This document shows, in pieces, positions 44,636 through 54,080 of a stretch of DNA of 64,000 nt. A program made the position numbers and the translations under genes. The notes beneath the pieces are model-generated. The model searched no databases and was not told where the DNA came from. It saw only the letters and a list, made by a program, of their open reading frames with translations. Position 1 is the first letter of the stretch. Each line of letters begins with the position of its first letter. Source of the DNA: JBFAPK01 sp040676675 (GTDB lineage: Bacteria; Actinomycetota; Actinomycetes; Mycobacteriales; Micromonosporaceae); NCBI RefSeq assembly GCF_040676675.1, contig NZ_JBFAPK010000038.1, positions 1 through 64,000 of the forward strand, read 5' to 3'.

Positions 44636-45043
44636 TCAGACGCCGGTGACCGGCGGCGGGCCCGTGACGCCGCTCTCGCCGGTGTAGCGGCCGTAGTCGG
44701 TCAGCGACATGTTGGTCAGCTCCACGTTGTCCGCGGAGGCCAGGATGTGGTCGAGGGTCTGCGAGTACTTGTCGAGCTTCAGGTCGAACGCGCCCAGCTT
44801 CGTGTCGACCTGCCCGGCGATCGTGGTCACCTTGGACTTCAGGTCCACCCCGTTGGCGAAGTTCGCGTGACCCGGCACGATCGCCAGGTTGCTCAGCGGC
44901 ATGCCGTGCGGGTGCGCCTCGTCGTTGGGGTTCACCCCGCCCCGGACGACGGAGATCTGGTTGCGGACGGTCATGAGCTGGTCGCGGACCGTGGAGATGA
45001 AGTGCTCGTCGATCTTGATGTGGCTGCCGGAGTTGTCGGCCAT
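44636..45043 (-). CDS. small T7SS substrate-like protein
   Basis: A 135-residue protein predicted to be a helical hairpin: ISTVRDQLMTVRNQISVVRG (about 16-35), a Gly/Asn/Pro turn with NPNDEAHPHGMPLSN, then KSKVTTIAGQVDTKLGAFDLKLDKY (about 70-95). It ends in a loose GESGVTGPPPVTG tail. Size and shape fit EspC/WXG100-type substrates, but no WXG is present. ATG at 45043 follows GGGAGG. It sits between the WXG100 pair and the large Gly-rich protein. Confidence 0.7.
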   Translation of the reverse strand: MADNSGSHIKIDEHFISTVRDQLMTVRNQISVVRGGVNPNDEAHPHGMPLSNLAIVPGHANFANGVDLKSKVTTIAGQVDTKLGAFDLKLDKYSQTLDHILASADNVELTNMSLTDYGRYTGESGVTGPPPVTGV

Positions 45044-45125
45044 GGCGCCTCCCTGCTGCGGGCGGTGGATGACGGGGAGGGGTACGGGCGGCCGGGCGGC
45101 CACCCGTACCCGGGACCGGTGTGGC

Positions 45126-45416
45126 TCAGCGCCCGAACAGTGCCGCGCCCTGCGCGTCGGTCTGGACGTAGTTCTCGGTGATGCGGCCCAGGTTGGTGCC
45201 CTTGGTGTTCAGGGCGTCCTGCATCTCGCGCATGCCCTCGTTCCAGAGCCGCTGCGCCTCGTCGTAGCTGTCGATCGCGTAACCGGCGTTCGCCGCCTTG
45301 AAGCGCTCGGCGCTGGCCACCAGCGCCCGCAGCGACTCCTGGAGCTTCATCGTCACGCCGCGCAGCGACTGGACGCCGTCGGTGTTGCCGGTGACGTCGA
45401 CGGAATAGGTGACCAT
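45126..45416 (-). CDS. WXG100-family protein B
   Basis: A 96-residue helical hairpin protein (VQSLRGVTMKLQESLRALVA, then EAQRLWNEGMREMQDALNTK). The turn holds W-N-E-G rather than a strict WXG. It is the second of two adjacent WXG100-size genes, 14 bases after the first, and probably forms a heterodimer with it for export through EccC. ATG at 45416 follows GGGGAG. Confidence 0.85.
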   Translation of the reverse strand: MVTYSVDVTGNTDGVQSLRGVTMKLQESLRALVASAERFKAANAGYAIDSYDEAQRLWNEGMREMQDALNTKGTNLGRITENYVQTDAQGAALFGR

Positions 45417-45430
45417 GGTCGGTTCTCCCC

Positions 45431-45751
45431 TCAGGTCCAGCTCGCGGAGACCTGGCCCTGGGCGGCCAGCGCGATCGCGTCGTCCTCGGTGTTGGCGGTC
45501 AGCTTCGAGAACGCCACCATGCTTTCGTCGATCATGTTGAGCGCCCGCTGGACCTTGAGTAGGCCCTGCATCCACTCGCCCAGGCCGTCGTTGAAGCGGC
45601 CGGACGCGACGCCGGTCCAGCCGCCGAGCAGCGCGGCCTGGGTGGTGCTGACCGCGTTGTGCGCGCTCTGCTGGTCGTCGGAGGCCTGCTTGAAGGCCTG
45701 GATGAGGGCGACCGTGGTCGGCTCGTCGATCTGCTTGAGATTGCCTGCCAT
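45431..45751 (-). CDS. WXG100-family protein A (ESAT-6-like)
   Basis: A 106-residue protein with a strict W-T-G turn in LLGGWTGVASGRFNDGLGEW between two helices, the defining ESAT-6-like feature. It is the first of the paired WXG100 genes after eccB. The pair is expected to be exported as a dimer and to open the EccC ATPase. GGGAGAGG precedes the ATG. Confidence 0.92.
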   Translation of the reverse strand: MAGNLKQIDEPTTVALIQAFKQASDDQQSAHNAVSTTQAALLGGWTGVASGRFNDGLGEWMQGLLKVQRALNMIDESMVAFSKLTANTEDDAIALAAQGQVSASWT

Positions 45752-45847
45752 CTACCTCTCCCTTGTCCCGCACCGGCTCCGGGTGAGCGCGGTCCGCGGT
45801 GTCGTGCTGCGGCGGGCGGTCCGGGCCCGGTCCCGCCGCCGACCACC

Positions 45848-45937
45848 GCCGGCCTGGTCGGCGGGGCCGGGCCCGGTCATCCGAGCACCATCGCCGGCCT
45901 GGTCGGCGGGGCCGGGCCCGGTCATCCGAGCACCATC
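45848..45937. repeat. two perfect 45-bp tandem units across the eccB stop codon
   Basis: Units 45848-45892 and 45893-45937 are identical, and a degenerate third copy begins just left. The unit contains the last codons and TGA of eccB, so the gene end was duplicated in tandem without changing the protein. Confidence 0.95.
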
Positions 45938-47325
45938 GCCGTCCCCAGCGCGGGCCCGGTCGGCAGCAGGTCGAGCAGCCGGGCGGGCACCGGTCGGGCG
46001 TCGGAGGCGGGGAAACCGAGCCGGGCGGCCGAGTCCGCGTCGGCCACCGGGTACTTCACGCCGGCGTCGGTCACCAGGTACCGGTCCGGACCGAGCGCCT
46101 GCCCGAAGCGGCCGGCCACGACCAGGCCGCCCTGCCCGGGCGCCACCGACACGGCCGCCGCGGTCCGCGAGCCGCGCCGCAGCGCCAGTCCGTCGGTGAC
46201 CATGCCGGCCACGGTCACCGGCGCGTCGGCGACGATCTGCACCCCGCCGTCGGCCATCCGGTGCCGGGCGCACCAGGCGCCGCCCGGCGGCCGCGCGGGC
46301 AGGATGCGCGGCAGCTCCGCCGGTACGCCCGCCGGCAGGACGGGCCGGTCGGAGGTGGGTGCCTGCGCGAGGGCGGCCAGGCTGAGCTCTTCCGGCCGGA
46401 CCGGACCGCCGTCGTAGAGCCGGGCGGTGGCCGGGTCGGCGGCCACGATCGCGTACGCCAGCGAGCCGAGCGGGCTGAGCCCGTCCCGCCGGAGCAGGTA
46501 GTGCCGTTCCGCGCCGTTCGCGGTCCGGGCGACGAAGAGCTGACCGATCCGGGTCGGCCGGCCGTCGACCAGCGGGCCGGGCGCGCCGCGCTCCGGCACG
46601 TCGGGCGGCGCCAGGTCGGGCCCGGCCGGTACGGTCTCCAGCCAGCTCTCCTCGACCGGTGCCGCACCGCCGTCGGCGCCGAGCACCCGGGGCATCCAGT
46701 CGGCGGCCAGCCGCAGCCGGTAACCGCGCCACAGCAGGTACGTCCGGTCCCCGGCCCTGGCCAGCACCGCCTCGTCCGGCGCCAGCGCGCGCCCGCCCGC
46801 CGCGCCCGCCGCGGTGATCGCGAGGGTGGTGGCGGTGGTGGTCCGGCCCGTCTGGTCCGGGGCGGCCGCCGCGCAGACGGTCCAGAGCTGGCCGGCGACC
46901 CGCCCGGGCGGCGGCAACGCGTCGGGGGCGCCGACGATGCCGACCGGCTGCCCGTGCGGTACGGCCGCCAACGACCGGCGGGACACCGACACGACCTTCG
47001 GCTCGGCCGGGAACATCAGCCGCGCCGAGCTGTAGTTGAGGACCGGCCGCAGCCGGTTGCCGACGTAGAGGTACCGGCTGCCGGTCTCCTTCTCCACCAC
47101 CAGCACGCCGGGCTTCTGCCAGGCGCTCGCGCCGCCCGGCCGGAGGAACCCGTACACCGTAAAGCCGACCACCACCAGCGCGGCGACCAGCAGCCCGGAG
47201 ACGGTACCGACGACGGTCCGGCGGTTCGGGTTCTCGGCGGCGTCGGCGTCGGCGACGACCAGCGCGGTCACCAGGCGGCTCCAGACGTACGACTGCGCCT
47301 GGACCTGGTCGCGGCGGGACTGCAC
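45922..47325 (-). CDS. eccB: type VII secretion protein EccB
   Basis: A 467-residue EccB. It starts VQSRRDQVQAQSYVWSRLVTALV (the EccB N-terminal signature), has one transmembrane helix at about 43-65 (VVGTVSGLLVAALVVVGFTVYGF) and the large periplasmic R1-R4 repeat domain with PGVLVVEKETGSRYLYVGN and CAAAAP/CARHRM cysteines. EccB is a membrane-complex subunit and ATPase-associated periplasmic scaffold. GTG start 2 bases after the eccD stop, so the two are coupled. The C-terminus is followed by tandem repeats. Confidence 0.94.
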   Translation of the reverse strand: MQSRRDQVQAQSYVWSRLVTALVVADADAAENPNRRTVVGTVSGLLVAALVVVGFTVYGFLRPGGASAWQKPGVLVVEKETGSRYLYVGNRLRPVLNYSSARLMFPAEPKVVSVSRRSLAAVPHGQPVGIVGAPDALPPPGRVAGQLWTVCAAAAPDQTGRTTTATTLAITAAGAAGGRALAPDEAVLARAGDRTYLLWRGYRLRLAADWMPRVLGADGGAAPVEESWLETVPAGPDLAPPDVPERGAPGPLVDGRPTRIGQLFVARTANGAERHYLLRRDGLSPLGSLAYAIVAADPATARLYDGGPVRPEELSLAALAQAPTSDRPVLPAGVPAELPRILPARPPGGAWCARHRMADGGVQIVADAPVTVAGMVTDGLALRRGSRTAAAVSVAPGQGGLVVAGRFGQALGPDRYLVTDAGVKYPVADADSAARLGFPASDARPVPARLLDLLPTGPALGTAMVLG

Positions 47326-47327
47326 GG

Positions 47328-48725
47328 TCAGCCCCCCAGCGCCCGCGCCGCGCCGTACAGGTCGAGCACCGCCGCCAGGACGGGCAGCAGCGCGACCGTG
47401 GCGACCAGTTGGGTGACGTCGCCGATCCGGCCCCAGACCGGCATCAGCCGGCGGCCGGGCAGGTGCCGGGCGGCCAGGAAGAGCAGCACCACCAGGATCG
47501 CCAGGGCGGCCGGTACCGCGGCGAGCCGCACCGGCGGCTCGGCCCCGCGCAGGGCCAGCAGCGCCACGGCGACGAGCCCGGCCGCGGCCGGCGCGGCCCC
47601 GGCCAGTCGGTGCCAGCCGCTGGTCATCGGCCGCGCCGCCAGCAGCCGGACGAGCGCGGTCAGCCCGGCCAGGGTGTACCCCGCCCAGCCGCCGCCGAGC
47701 GCGCAGAGCACCAGCCCGACGCCCGCGGCCAGGCCGAGCCCGACGTGCAGGCCGGTCATGTACCGGTCGGCGGCGGCGGCCCGGCCCAGCAGTTCCTCGC
47801 TGGGCTCCGGGTCGATGTCCTCCTGGAGATGCTCCGGCCGGGTCGGCAGCGGGGCCAGGCGGATCCGGGCCAGCCGGAACGCCGTCACCGGCACGGCGGC
47901 GGTCAGGACCGTGGCCGACACCGCCACCACCCCGCCGGCGCCCGCGCCGTCCACGCCGGCGAAGGTGGCCAGCGCCGCGCCGGTCGCGGTGACGAGCGCG
48001 CCGGAGACCACCGCCGCGGTGGCCGGACCGGCGCGGCCGACCAGCACACCCACCGGTACCGCGAGCACCGCCACGATCACGGCCGCGGTGAAGAGCTGCG
48101 GCGCGCCGAGCACCAGCCGGGACGTCGGGGTCGCGGCGTCCGGGGCGACCAGGCCGGCCAGTGCCCCGTACCCAGCCGCGCCCGCCGCCGCGACCAGGCC
48201 GAACAGCCGGTCCCCGAAGGAGCGGGTGAAGATCGGGCCGGCGGCGGCCAGCAGCAGCGCCACCGCACCGGCCACCACGGCCCGGGCCAGCGTGGGCCCG
48301 GTGCCGGCCAGCGCCACGAGCCCGGCGCCGAGGGCCAGCGCGAGCGTGCCGGCCGCGGCCCAGCGGACCATCTCGGGCCGCCACAGCCCCGGCCGGTCGC
48401 GGACCCCGGTCGCCAGGCCGTCGGCGAGGTCGTCGAAGTGCACCGGCGGGATCCGGTCGGCGCGCGGCCGGAGGTGCACGACCGTGCCGTCGGTCAGCCC
48501 GCACGAGCCGATCGTCGCCTCCTCGTCCAGCGGCGGGCCGCCGAGGCGTTGCAGCACCCACCCGTCGTGGCCGAGGCCGGCGTCGGCCATTCCGTCACCG
48601 AGCTGTCGCAGCAGCACCGGCAGCAGGTCGGCGACGACGACCCGGGCCGGTACGGCGATCTCAAGCTGACTGTCCGGCCCGCACACGACGAGCCGGCACA
48701 TCTCCGCGGGTGCGGTGACGGTCAT
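47328..48725 (-). CDS. eccD: type VII secretion integral membrane protein EccD
   Basis: A 465-residue EccD. It has a ubiquitin-like cytoplasmic domain (1-85, CRLVVCGPDSQLEIAVPARV, LGHDGWVLQRLGGPPLDEE) and about 11 membrane helices forming the pore-side dimer. ATG at 48725 lies only 9 bases beyond the CGTC of the ECF-type promoter, so its mRNA is probably leaderless. It is the first gene of the leftward T7SS operon and diverges from eccC across 118 bases. Confidence 0.94.
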   Translation of the reverse strand: MTVTAPAEMCRLVVCGPDSQLEIAVPARVVVADLLPVLLRQLGDGMADAGLGHDGWVLQRLGGPPLDEEATIGSCGLTDGTVVHLRPRADRIPPVHFDDLADGLATGVRDRPGLWRPEMVRWAAAGTLALALGAGLVALAGTGPTLARAVVAGAVALLLAAAGPIFTRSFGDRLFGLVAAAGAAGYGALAGLVAPDAATPTSRLVLGAPQLFTAAVIVAVLAVPVGVLVGRAGPATAAVVSGALVTATGAALATFAGVDGAGAGGVVAVSATVLTAAVPVTAFRLARIRLAPLPTRPEHLQEDIDPEPSEELLGRAAAADRYMTGLHVGLGLAAGVGLVLCALGGGWAGYTLAGLTALVRLLAARPMTSGWHRLAGAAPAAAGLVAVALLALRGAEPPVRLAAVPAALAILVVLLFLAARHLPGRRLMPVWGRIGDVTQLVATVALLPVLAAVLDLYGAARALGG

Positions 48726-48734
48726 ACCCGAGCA

Positions 48735-48758
48735 GACGGCCCGGACCGGTCCAGGTTC
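48735..48758 (-). promoter_or_regulatory. ECF-type promoter for the eccD operon (GAAC-N16-CGTC)
   Basis: On the minus strand, GATGAACCTGG holds the -35 (GAAC at 48758-48755) and GCCGTCTGCTC the -10 (CGTC at 48738-48735), 16 bases apart. The CCGTCTGCTC sequence recurs in the opposite orientation at 48805-48814 facing eccC, preceded by a weaker GATT-N17-CGTC. Confidence 0.65.
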
Positions 48759-48843
48759 ATCCGGCCGGAAAATTGTGGCCACTTTGATTCGCGGGGCGCC
48801 GCCGTCCGTCTGCTCTACGGGAACACCCGATCGGAGGCAGTGA

Positions 48844-51800
48844 GTGACCACGGTGCTGTTCAGGCGGCCGGCGCGGCGTACCGGACCGGCGATGCCCAGC
48901 GGCGAGCTGCAGTTGCAGGAACCGCCGGCGCTGCCGGAGATCCAGAACGCGGGGATGCGGCAGGCGCTGCTGATCCTGCCGATGGCGCTGATGTCGGGCG
49001 TGATGATGCTGATGTTCGTCGGCCCGTCCCGGGGCGCGGTGACCTGGGTGATGGTCGGCATGATCAGCCTCGCGATGGGTGGCATGGTGGTGGCCCAGGT
49101 CGCCTTCGGCAGCGCCGACCGCCGGCAGCGCATCGGCGGGGACCGCCGCGACTACCTGCGCTACCTGGCGCAGAACCGGCGCCGGATCCGGCAGAGCGTG
49201 ACCCGCCAGCGCGAGGCGGCCGCCTGGCAGCACCCGGGACCGGAGTCGCTCTGGTCGCTGGTCATGACGACCCGGCGGTGGGAGCGCCGCCCGACGCACC
49301 CCGACTTCCTGGAGGTGCGGATCGGCACCGGCGAGCAGCGACTCGCCACCAGGATCGTGCCGATGCAGACCAAGCCGATCGAGGACCTGGAGCCGCTGGC
49401 CGCCAAGTCGTTGCGCCGGTTCATCCGGGCGTACACCACGCTGGCCGACCAGCCGGTGGCCCTCTTCTTCCGCGGCTTCGCGCAGATCCACCTGGGCGGA
49501 CCGGACCGGGACGCGAACCGGGCGTTCCTGCGGGCCGTGCTGATGCAGCTCGCCGCCTTCCACGCGCCCGAGGAGGTCCGGGTGGCCTTCTGCGTGGACG
49601 AGGCCGGCGCCGAGGCGTGGCAGTGGGCGAAGTGGCTGCCGCACGCCCAGCATCCGTCCGAGCAGGACGGCGCCGGGGCGGTGCGGCTCGCGGCCGAGAG
49701 CATCGAGGGCGTGGAGCGGCTGCTCGGCGAGGGGTTCACCGCCCGCCCCCGGTACGAGCCGGGCGCGACGCCGAGCCGGGACGAGCCGTACGTGCTGGTG
49801 ATCCGGGACGGCGGCCGGATGGGCAACAGCGCCCGGATCGCCACCGCCGGCTGCCGCAACGCCGTCCTGGTCGACCTGGACGACCCCAGCCCGGCGGCCG
49901 GCAAGGGTGTGCTGTGCCTGCACGTCGAGGGCGACGACCTGCTGATGCTGCGGCGGGACCGGGTGGGCGGGGAGGTGCGTACCCGGATGGCGCGCCCGGA
50001 CCGGCTCGGCCCGCACGGCGCCCGCGCGGTGGCCCGGCTGCTGTCGCCGTACCGCCTCGGGGTCGTCACCGAGGCCGCCGAGGACACCCTCAAGACCAAC
50101 TTCGACCTGGGTACGCTCCTGCACATCCCGGACCTGAGCCGGCTGGACCTGGACCGGCTCTGGGCGCCCCGGCCGCAGGCCGAGCGGCTGCGGGTGCCGA
50201 TCGGCGTCGACGCCGACGGCAACCCGGTCGAGCTGGACATCAAGGAGTCGGCGCTCGGCGGCATGGGCCCGCACGGGATGCTCATCGGCGCCACCGGCTC
50301 GGGCAAGTCGGAGCTGCTGCGCACGCTGGTGCTCGGGCTGGCCACCACGCACCCGTCGGAGACGCTCAACTTCGTGCTCGTCGACTTCAAGGGCGGCGCG
50401 ACCTTCCTCGGCCTGGACCGGCTGCCGCACACCTCGGCGGTGATCACCAACCTGGCCGACGAGGCCGCCCTGGTCGGCCGGATGCAGGACGCCCTGCACG
50501 GTGAGCTGATCCGGCGGCAGGAGCTGCTGCGGCAGGCCGGCGGCTACAGCTCGGCCCTGGAGTACGAGCGCGCCCGCGCCCAGGGCGCCCCGCTCGACCC
50601 GCTGCCCACCCTCTTCGTCGTGGTGGACGAGTTCAGCGAGCTGCTCGCCGCGCACCGCGACTTCATCGACCTCTTCGTCATGATCGGCCGGCTGGGCCGG
50701 TCGCTCGCCGTGCACCTGCTGCTGGCCAGCCAGCGCGTGGACGACGGCCGGATCGGGCAGCTGGAGTCGCACCTGTCGTACCGGATCGGCCTGCGCACCT
50801 TCTCGGCGATGGAGTCGCGGTCGGTGATCGGCGTGCCGGACGCGTACGAGCTGCCACCCGCCCCCGGCAACGGCTACCTCCGTACGGACGTCTCCACCCT
50901 GATCCGGTTCAAGGCCGCGTACGTCTCCGGCGCCTACCGTCCCCGCACCGCCCGGGCCCCGCAGGAGGTGGTCCAGCAGCAGGTGGTGCCGTACACCCTG
51001 GAGGCCGTGGAGCTGCGTCGGCCCGCGCTGCCGCCGGCGCCGGCCGAGCCGGCGGTCGAGGCGGCCGACCCGACCGGGCGTGACAGCGTCCTCTCGCTGG
51101 TCGTCGGCCAGCTCAGCGAACGCGGCGCGCCGGCGCACCAGGTCTGGCTGCCGCCGCTGGGCGCCTCCCCCACGCTCGACCAGCTGCTCCCCACGCTGGC
51201 GCCCGACCCGGAACTCGGCCTGCGCGCGCTCGGCTGGGCCGGCAACGGCGAGCTGGTGGCGCCGATCGGCTTCATCGACAAGCCGTTCGAGCAGCTCCGG
51301 GACCTGCTGGTGGCGGACCTGGCGGGCACCGGCGGCCACGTCGGCATCGCCGGCGGGCCGCGCAGCGGCAAGAGCACCCTGGTCCGCACGCTGATCGGCA
51401 GCCTCGCCCTCACCCACAGCCCGCGCGAGGTGCAGTTCTACTGCCTCGACTTCGGCGGCGGCGCGCTGAGTTCGATCGCCGGCCTGCCGCACGTCGGCAG
51501 CGTCGCCGGCCGCCTGGACGCCGACCGGGTCACCCGTACGGTCGCCGAGGTGACCGCGCTGATCACCGAGCGGGAGCGGCGGTTCGCCGCGCTCGGCGTG
51601 GACAGCATGGCGACGTACCGGCGGATGCGCGCCGACGGGCGGGTCACCGACGACCCGTACGGCGACGTCTTCCTCGTCGTCGACGGCTGGTTCACGCTGC
51701 GGTCGGAGTTCGAGACGCTGGACAACGCGGTCCGGCAGATCGCGGCGCAGGGGCTCAACTACGGCGTCCACCTGCTGCTCACCGCCGCCCGGTGGTCCGA

Positions 51801-52854
51801 GGTCTACCACGGCATGCGCGACCAGATCGGCACCCGGCTCGAACTGCGGCTGGGCGACCCGGTGGACTCCGCGATCGACCTGCGGCTCGCCGCCACCGTG
51901 CCGCAGGTGCCCGGCCGCGGCCTCACCCCGGAGAAGCTGCACTTCCTCGCCGCCCTGCCGCGCATCGACGGCGACACCGACGCCGCGGGCCTGGCCGACG
52001 GCGTACGCGGGCTGGTCGCCATGGTGGACGAGTTCTGGGACTTCGAGCCGGCGCCGAGGGTGCGGACGCTGCCGGCGATGCTCCCGGCCGACGCGCTGCC
52101 CGCGCCCGAGGGCGACATCCGCGTGCCGATCGGCCTCGACGAGGAGCGTATGCAGCCGGTCTGGCACGACTTCGGCGAGCTGCCGCACCTGACGGTGCTG
52201 GGCGACGACGGCAGCGGCAAGACGAACGTGCTGCGGCACCTCGCGCAGTCGGTGGCGGCCCGCTACACCCCGGCCCAGGCACGGATCATGTTCGTCGACT
52301 ACCGCCGGCAGCTCTTCGACAGCGTCCCCGCCGGGTACCGGCTCGGCTACTCGGTCTCGCCCGACTCCACGGCCGCGACGGTCGCCGACGCGGTCGCCGG
52401 TCTCGGACCCCGGATGCCGGGCTCCGACGTGACGCCGGAACAGCTGCGCCGCCGCGACTGGTGGACCGGTCCGCAGCTGTTCGTCCTGGTCGACGACTAC
52501 GACCTGCTGGCCGGGCACGACTCGCCGCTGCTGCCGCTGGTCCCGTACCTCGCGCAGGGCGCGGACATCGGCTTCCACCTGGTCGTCACGCGCGGCGCGG
52601 CGAACGTGCTGCGGATGTCGATGGACCCGCTGATCCGCCGGATGCAGGAGACCAACACCCCGGACCTGGCGCTCTCCTGCCCGCCGAACGAGGGGCCGCT
52701 GCTCGGCAACGTGAAGCCGCGCCAGCTTCCGCCCGGCCGCGCCCTGCTCTGCACCCGGCGCGGCGGGAGGCTGATCCAGACGGCGTGGCGACCGGTGGAG
52801 CAGGCCGACGGTCAGATGGTCACGGGCGCCACCGGCGGCGACGCCCCCGCCTGA
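48844..52854 (+). CDS. eccC: type VII secretion FtsK/SpoIIIE ATPase EccC (fused Ca-Cb)
   Basis: A 1336-residue motor protein. Two transmembrane helices at about 40-88 are followed by three ATPase domains: Walker A GATGSGKSELLR (about 481) with Walker B LFVVVDEFSELL, GGPRSGKSTLVR (about 837) with VFLVVDGW, and GDDGSGKTNVLR (about 1120) with LFVLVDDYDLL. The first is fully canonical; the later ones bind substrate signals in known EccC proteins. Many other actinobacterial systems share this single-chain form. GTG 6 bases after GGAGG. Its end overlaps the convergent mycP end by 35 bases. Confidence 0.96.
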   Translation: MTTVLFRRPARRTGPAMPSGELQLQEPPALPEIQNAGMRQALLILPMALMSGVMMLMFVGPSRGAVTWVMVGMISLAMGGMVVAQVAFGSADRRQRIGGDRRDYLRYLAQNRRRIRQSVTRQREAAAWQHPGPESLWSLVMTTRRWERRPTHPDFLEVRIGTGEQRLATRIVPMQTKPIEDLEPLAAKSLRRFIRAYTTLADQPVALFFRGFAQIHLGGPDRDANRAFLRAVLMQLAAFHAPEEVRVAFCVDEAGAEAWQWAKWLPHAQHPSEQDGAGAVRLAAESIEGVERLLGEGFTARPRYEPGATPSRDEPYVLVIRDGGRMGNSARIATAGCRNAVLVDLDDPSPAAGKGVLCLHVEGDDLLMLRRDRVGGEVRTRMARPDRLGPHGARAVARLLSPYRLGVVTEAAEDTLKTNFDLGTLLHIPDLSRLDLDRLWAPRPQAERLRVPIGVDADGNPVELDIKESALGGMGPHGMLIGATGSGKSELLRTLVLGLATTHPSETLNFVLVDFKGGATFLGLDRLPHTSAVITNLADEAALVGRMQDALHGELIRRQELLRQAGGYSSALEYERARAQGAPLDPLPTLFVVVDEFSELLAAHRDFIDLFVMIGRLGRSLAVHLLLASQRVDDGRIGQLESHLSYRIGLRTFSAMESRSVIGVPDAYELPPAPGNGYLRTDVSTLIRFKAAYVSGAYRPRTARAPQEVVQQQVVPYTLEAVELRRPALPPAPAEPAVEAADPTGRDSVLSLVVGQLSERGAPAHQVWLPPLGASPTLDQLLPTLAPDPELGLRALGWAGNGELVAPIGFIDKPFEQLRDLLVADLAGTGGHVGIAGGPRSGKSTLVRTLIGSLALTHSPREVQFYCLDFGGGALSSIAGLPHVGSVAGRLDADRVTRTVAEVTALITERERRFAALGVDSMATYRRMRADGRVTDDPYGDVFLVVDGWFTLRSEFETLDNAVRQIAAQGLNYGVHLLLTAARWSEVYHGMRDQIGTRLELRLGDPVDSAIDLRLAATVPQVPGRGLTPEKLHFLAALPRIDGDTDAAGLADGVRGLVAMVDEFWDFEPAPRVRTLPAMLPADALPAPEGDIRVPIGLDEERMQPVWHDFGELPHLTVLGDDGSGKTNVLRHLAQSVAARYTPAQARIMFVDYRRQLFDSVPAGYRLGYSVSPDSTAATVADAVAGLGPRMPGSDVTPEQLRRRDWWTGPQLFVLVDDYDLLAGHDSPLLPLVPYLAQGADIGFHLVVTRGAANVLRMSMDPLIRRMQETNTPDLALSCPPNEGPLLGNVKPRQLPPGRALLCTRRGGRLIQTAWRPVEQADGQMVTGATGGDAPA

Positions 52855-54016
52855 CGGCCGCGACGGTGAGGGCCGCGACGGCGGCGGCGAGGACGGTGCC
52901 CGCCGCCACCGTCGCGGCGATGCGCTGCCGCGCCGGTACGGGCTCCGGTCCGGGTACGACGAGCCGGGGCGCCGCGCGCGGCGGCACGCTGGTCTCCGGC
53001 GCCGCCGAGTCCGCGACGGCCGCGTAGACGTCGAGGCCGCCCCCGCCGGTGCCGACCAGCCTCCGCCGCACCTCCGCCTGATCCAGGTCCGGGTGGTAGG
53101 CGCGGACCAGCGCGGCGGCGGCCGCGACCTGCGCCGCGGCCACGGCCGGCCCGCCGACCAGGTAGTTCCCGGTGCCGACCGGCCCGACGGTGTACGCCTG
53201 CTCGCCGGGGGCCAGCAGGTCGAGCCCCGAGTCGGGGGAGGCCGCCTCGGTGGGGGCGCCCGACTGGGCCACCCCGCCCACCGCGAGCACGTCCGGGTCC
53301 GACGCCGGATACCAGGGCGGCACCGGCCGGTTGTCCCGCGGTTTCTGGTCGGAGACCGCGGCCACCACGACCACGTCCCGGCGGATCGCGGCGCGCACCG
53401 CCGCCCGCAGTCCCGCGTCCGGCGTCGGGGTGCCGACCCCGAGCAGGATGACGTCGGCGCCGGCCGTGGTGGCCGCCGCGATGCCCGCGGCCATCGCCCC
53501 GGGCGGGACGTGGCCGCGGCCGTCGACGATGCGTACCGGCAGCACCCGCGCCTCCGGGGCCACCCCGACGAAGAGGCTCCCGCCGACCGGGCGGGCGGCG
53601 ACCAGCGCGGCGAGCGCGGTGCCCCGCCCGAGGCAGTCGCTGTCGGCGCGCCCGCCCCGGACGACGTCGGCACCGGCGGCCACCACGCCCCCGGACAGCC
53701 CGCCGCCGGCCGGGCTGACGCCGGTGTCCACCACGGCGACCGTCACCCCGGCGCCCTTGGTCAGCGGCCACACGTCGGCCGGACCGACCCGCCGGAACGC
53801 CCAGGACGGGCGGTCGGCCACGATGGCGGACGGCCCGACACAGCCGTTGCCGGTGCCGGGCAGCGCCGGCGGCTCGGCGGGCGCGGCCAGCGCCACACTC
53901 GGCCCGAGGCCGACCAGCGGTGCGGCCGGCCCGAGGCCGGCGAGCAGCGGACCCGGCCCGAGACCGACCGAGGCCGCCAGGGCGAGCGCGGCCGTCCGGT
54001 ACCAGCGTCGTGACAT
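52820..54016 (-). CDS. mycosin-like S8 subtilisin family protein, catalytically degenerate
   Basis: A 398-residue mycosin (MycP-like): signal peptide (1-45), subtilisin-like domain and a C-terminal transmembrane anchor (about 368-388, VAAGTVLAAAVAALTVAAV) with a basic cytoplasmic end. The catalytic Asp is kept (VAVVDTGVS, Asp97), but the His site GHGT is GRGT (Arg131), the oxyanion Asn site reads ADVILLGVG (Leu191), and the GTSFA Ser site reads VGGPAVA (Ala291). It therefore cannot work as a standard serine protease. In mycobacteria MycP also stabilises the secretion complex, so a structural role is likely. ATG at 54016. Confidence 0.88.
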   Translation of the reverse strand: MSRRWYRTAALALAASVGLGPGPLLAGLGPAAPLVGLGPSVALAAPAEPPALPGTGNGCVGPSAIVADRPSWAFRRVGPADVWPLTKGAGVTVAVVDTGVSPAGGGLSGGVVAAGADVVRGGRADSDCLGRGTALAALVAARPVGGSLFVGVAPEARVLPVRIVDGRGHVPPGAMAAGIAAATTAGADVILLGVGTPTPDAGLRAAVRAAIRRDVVVVAAVSDQKPRDNRPVPPWYPASDPDVLAVGGVAQSGAPTEAASPDSGLDLLAPGEQAYTVGPVGTGNYLVGGPAVAAAQVAAAAALVRAYHPDLDQAEVRRRLVGTGGGGLDVYAAVADSAAPETSVPPRAAPRLVVPGPEPVPARQRIAATVAAGTVLAAAVAALTVAAVRRGRRRRWRP

Positions 54017-54080
54017 TTTCCCGATGACCTGCCGTGCTCCTCGCGTTCCCACCGTCCACCGACCGGACCCCAACGGGTAC

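Noticed and set aside
45848..45937. Possible att site or CRISPR-like repeat
   Set aside because: Only two adjacent perfect units with no spacers, integrase or tRNA nearby; it is a simple tandem duplication.
48757..53673. 1638-codon minus-strand frame opposite eccC
   Set aside because: Composition is low-complexity Arg/Gln/Val and it covers three intact eccC ATPase domains.
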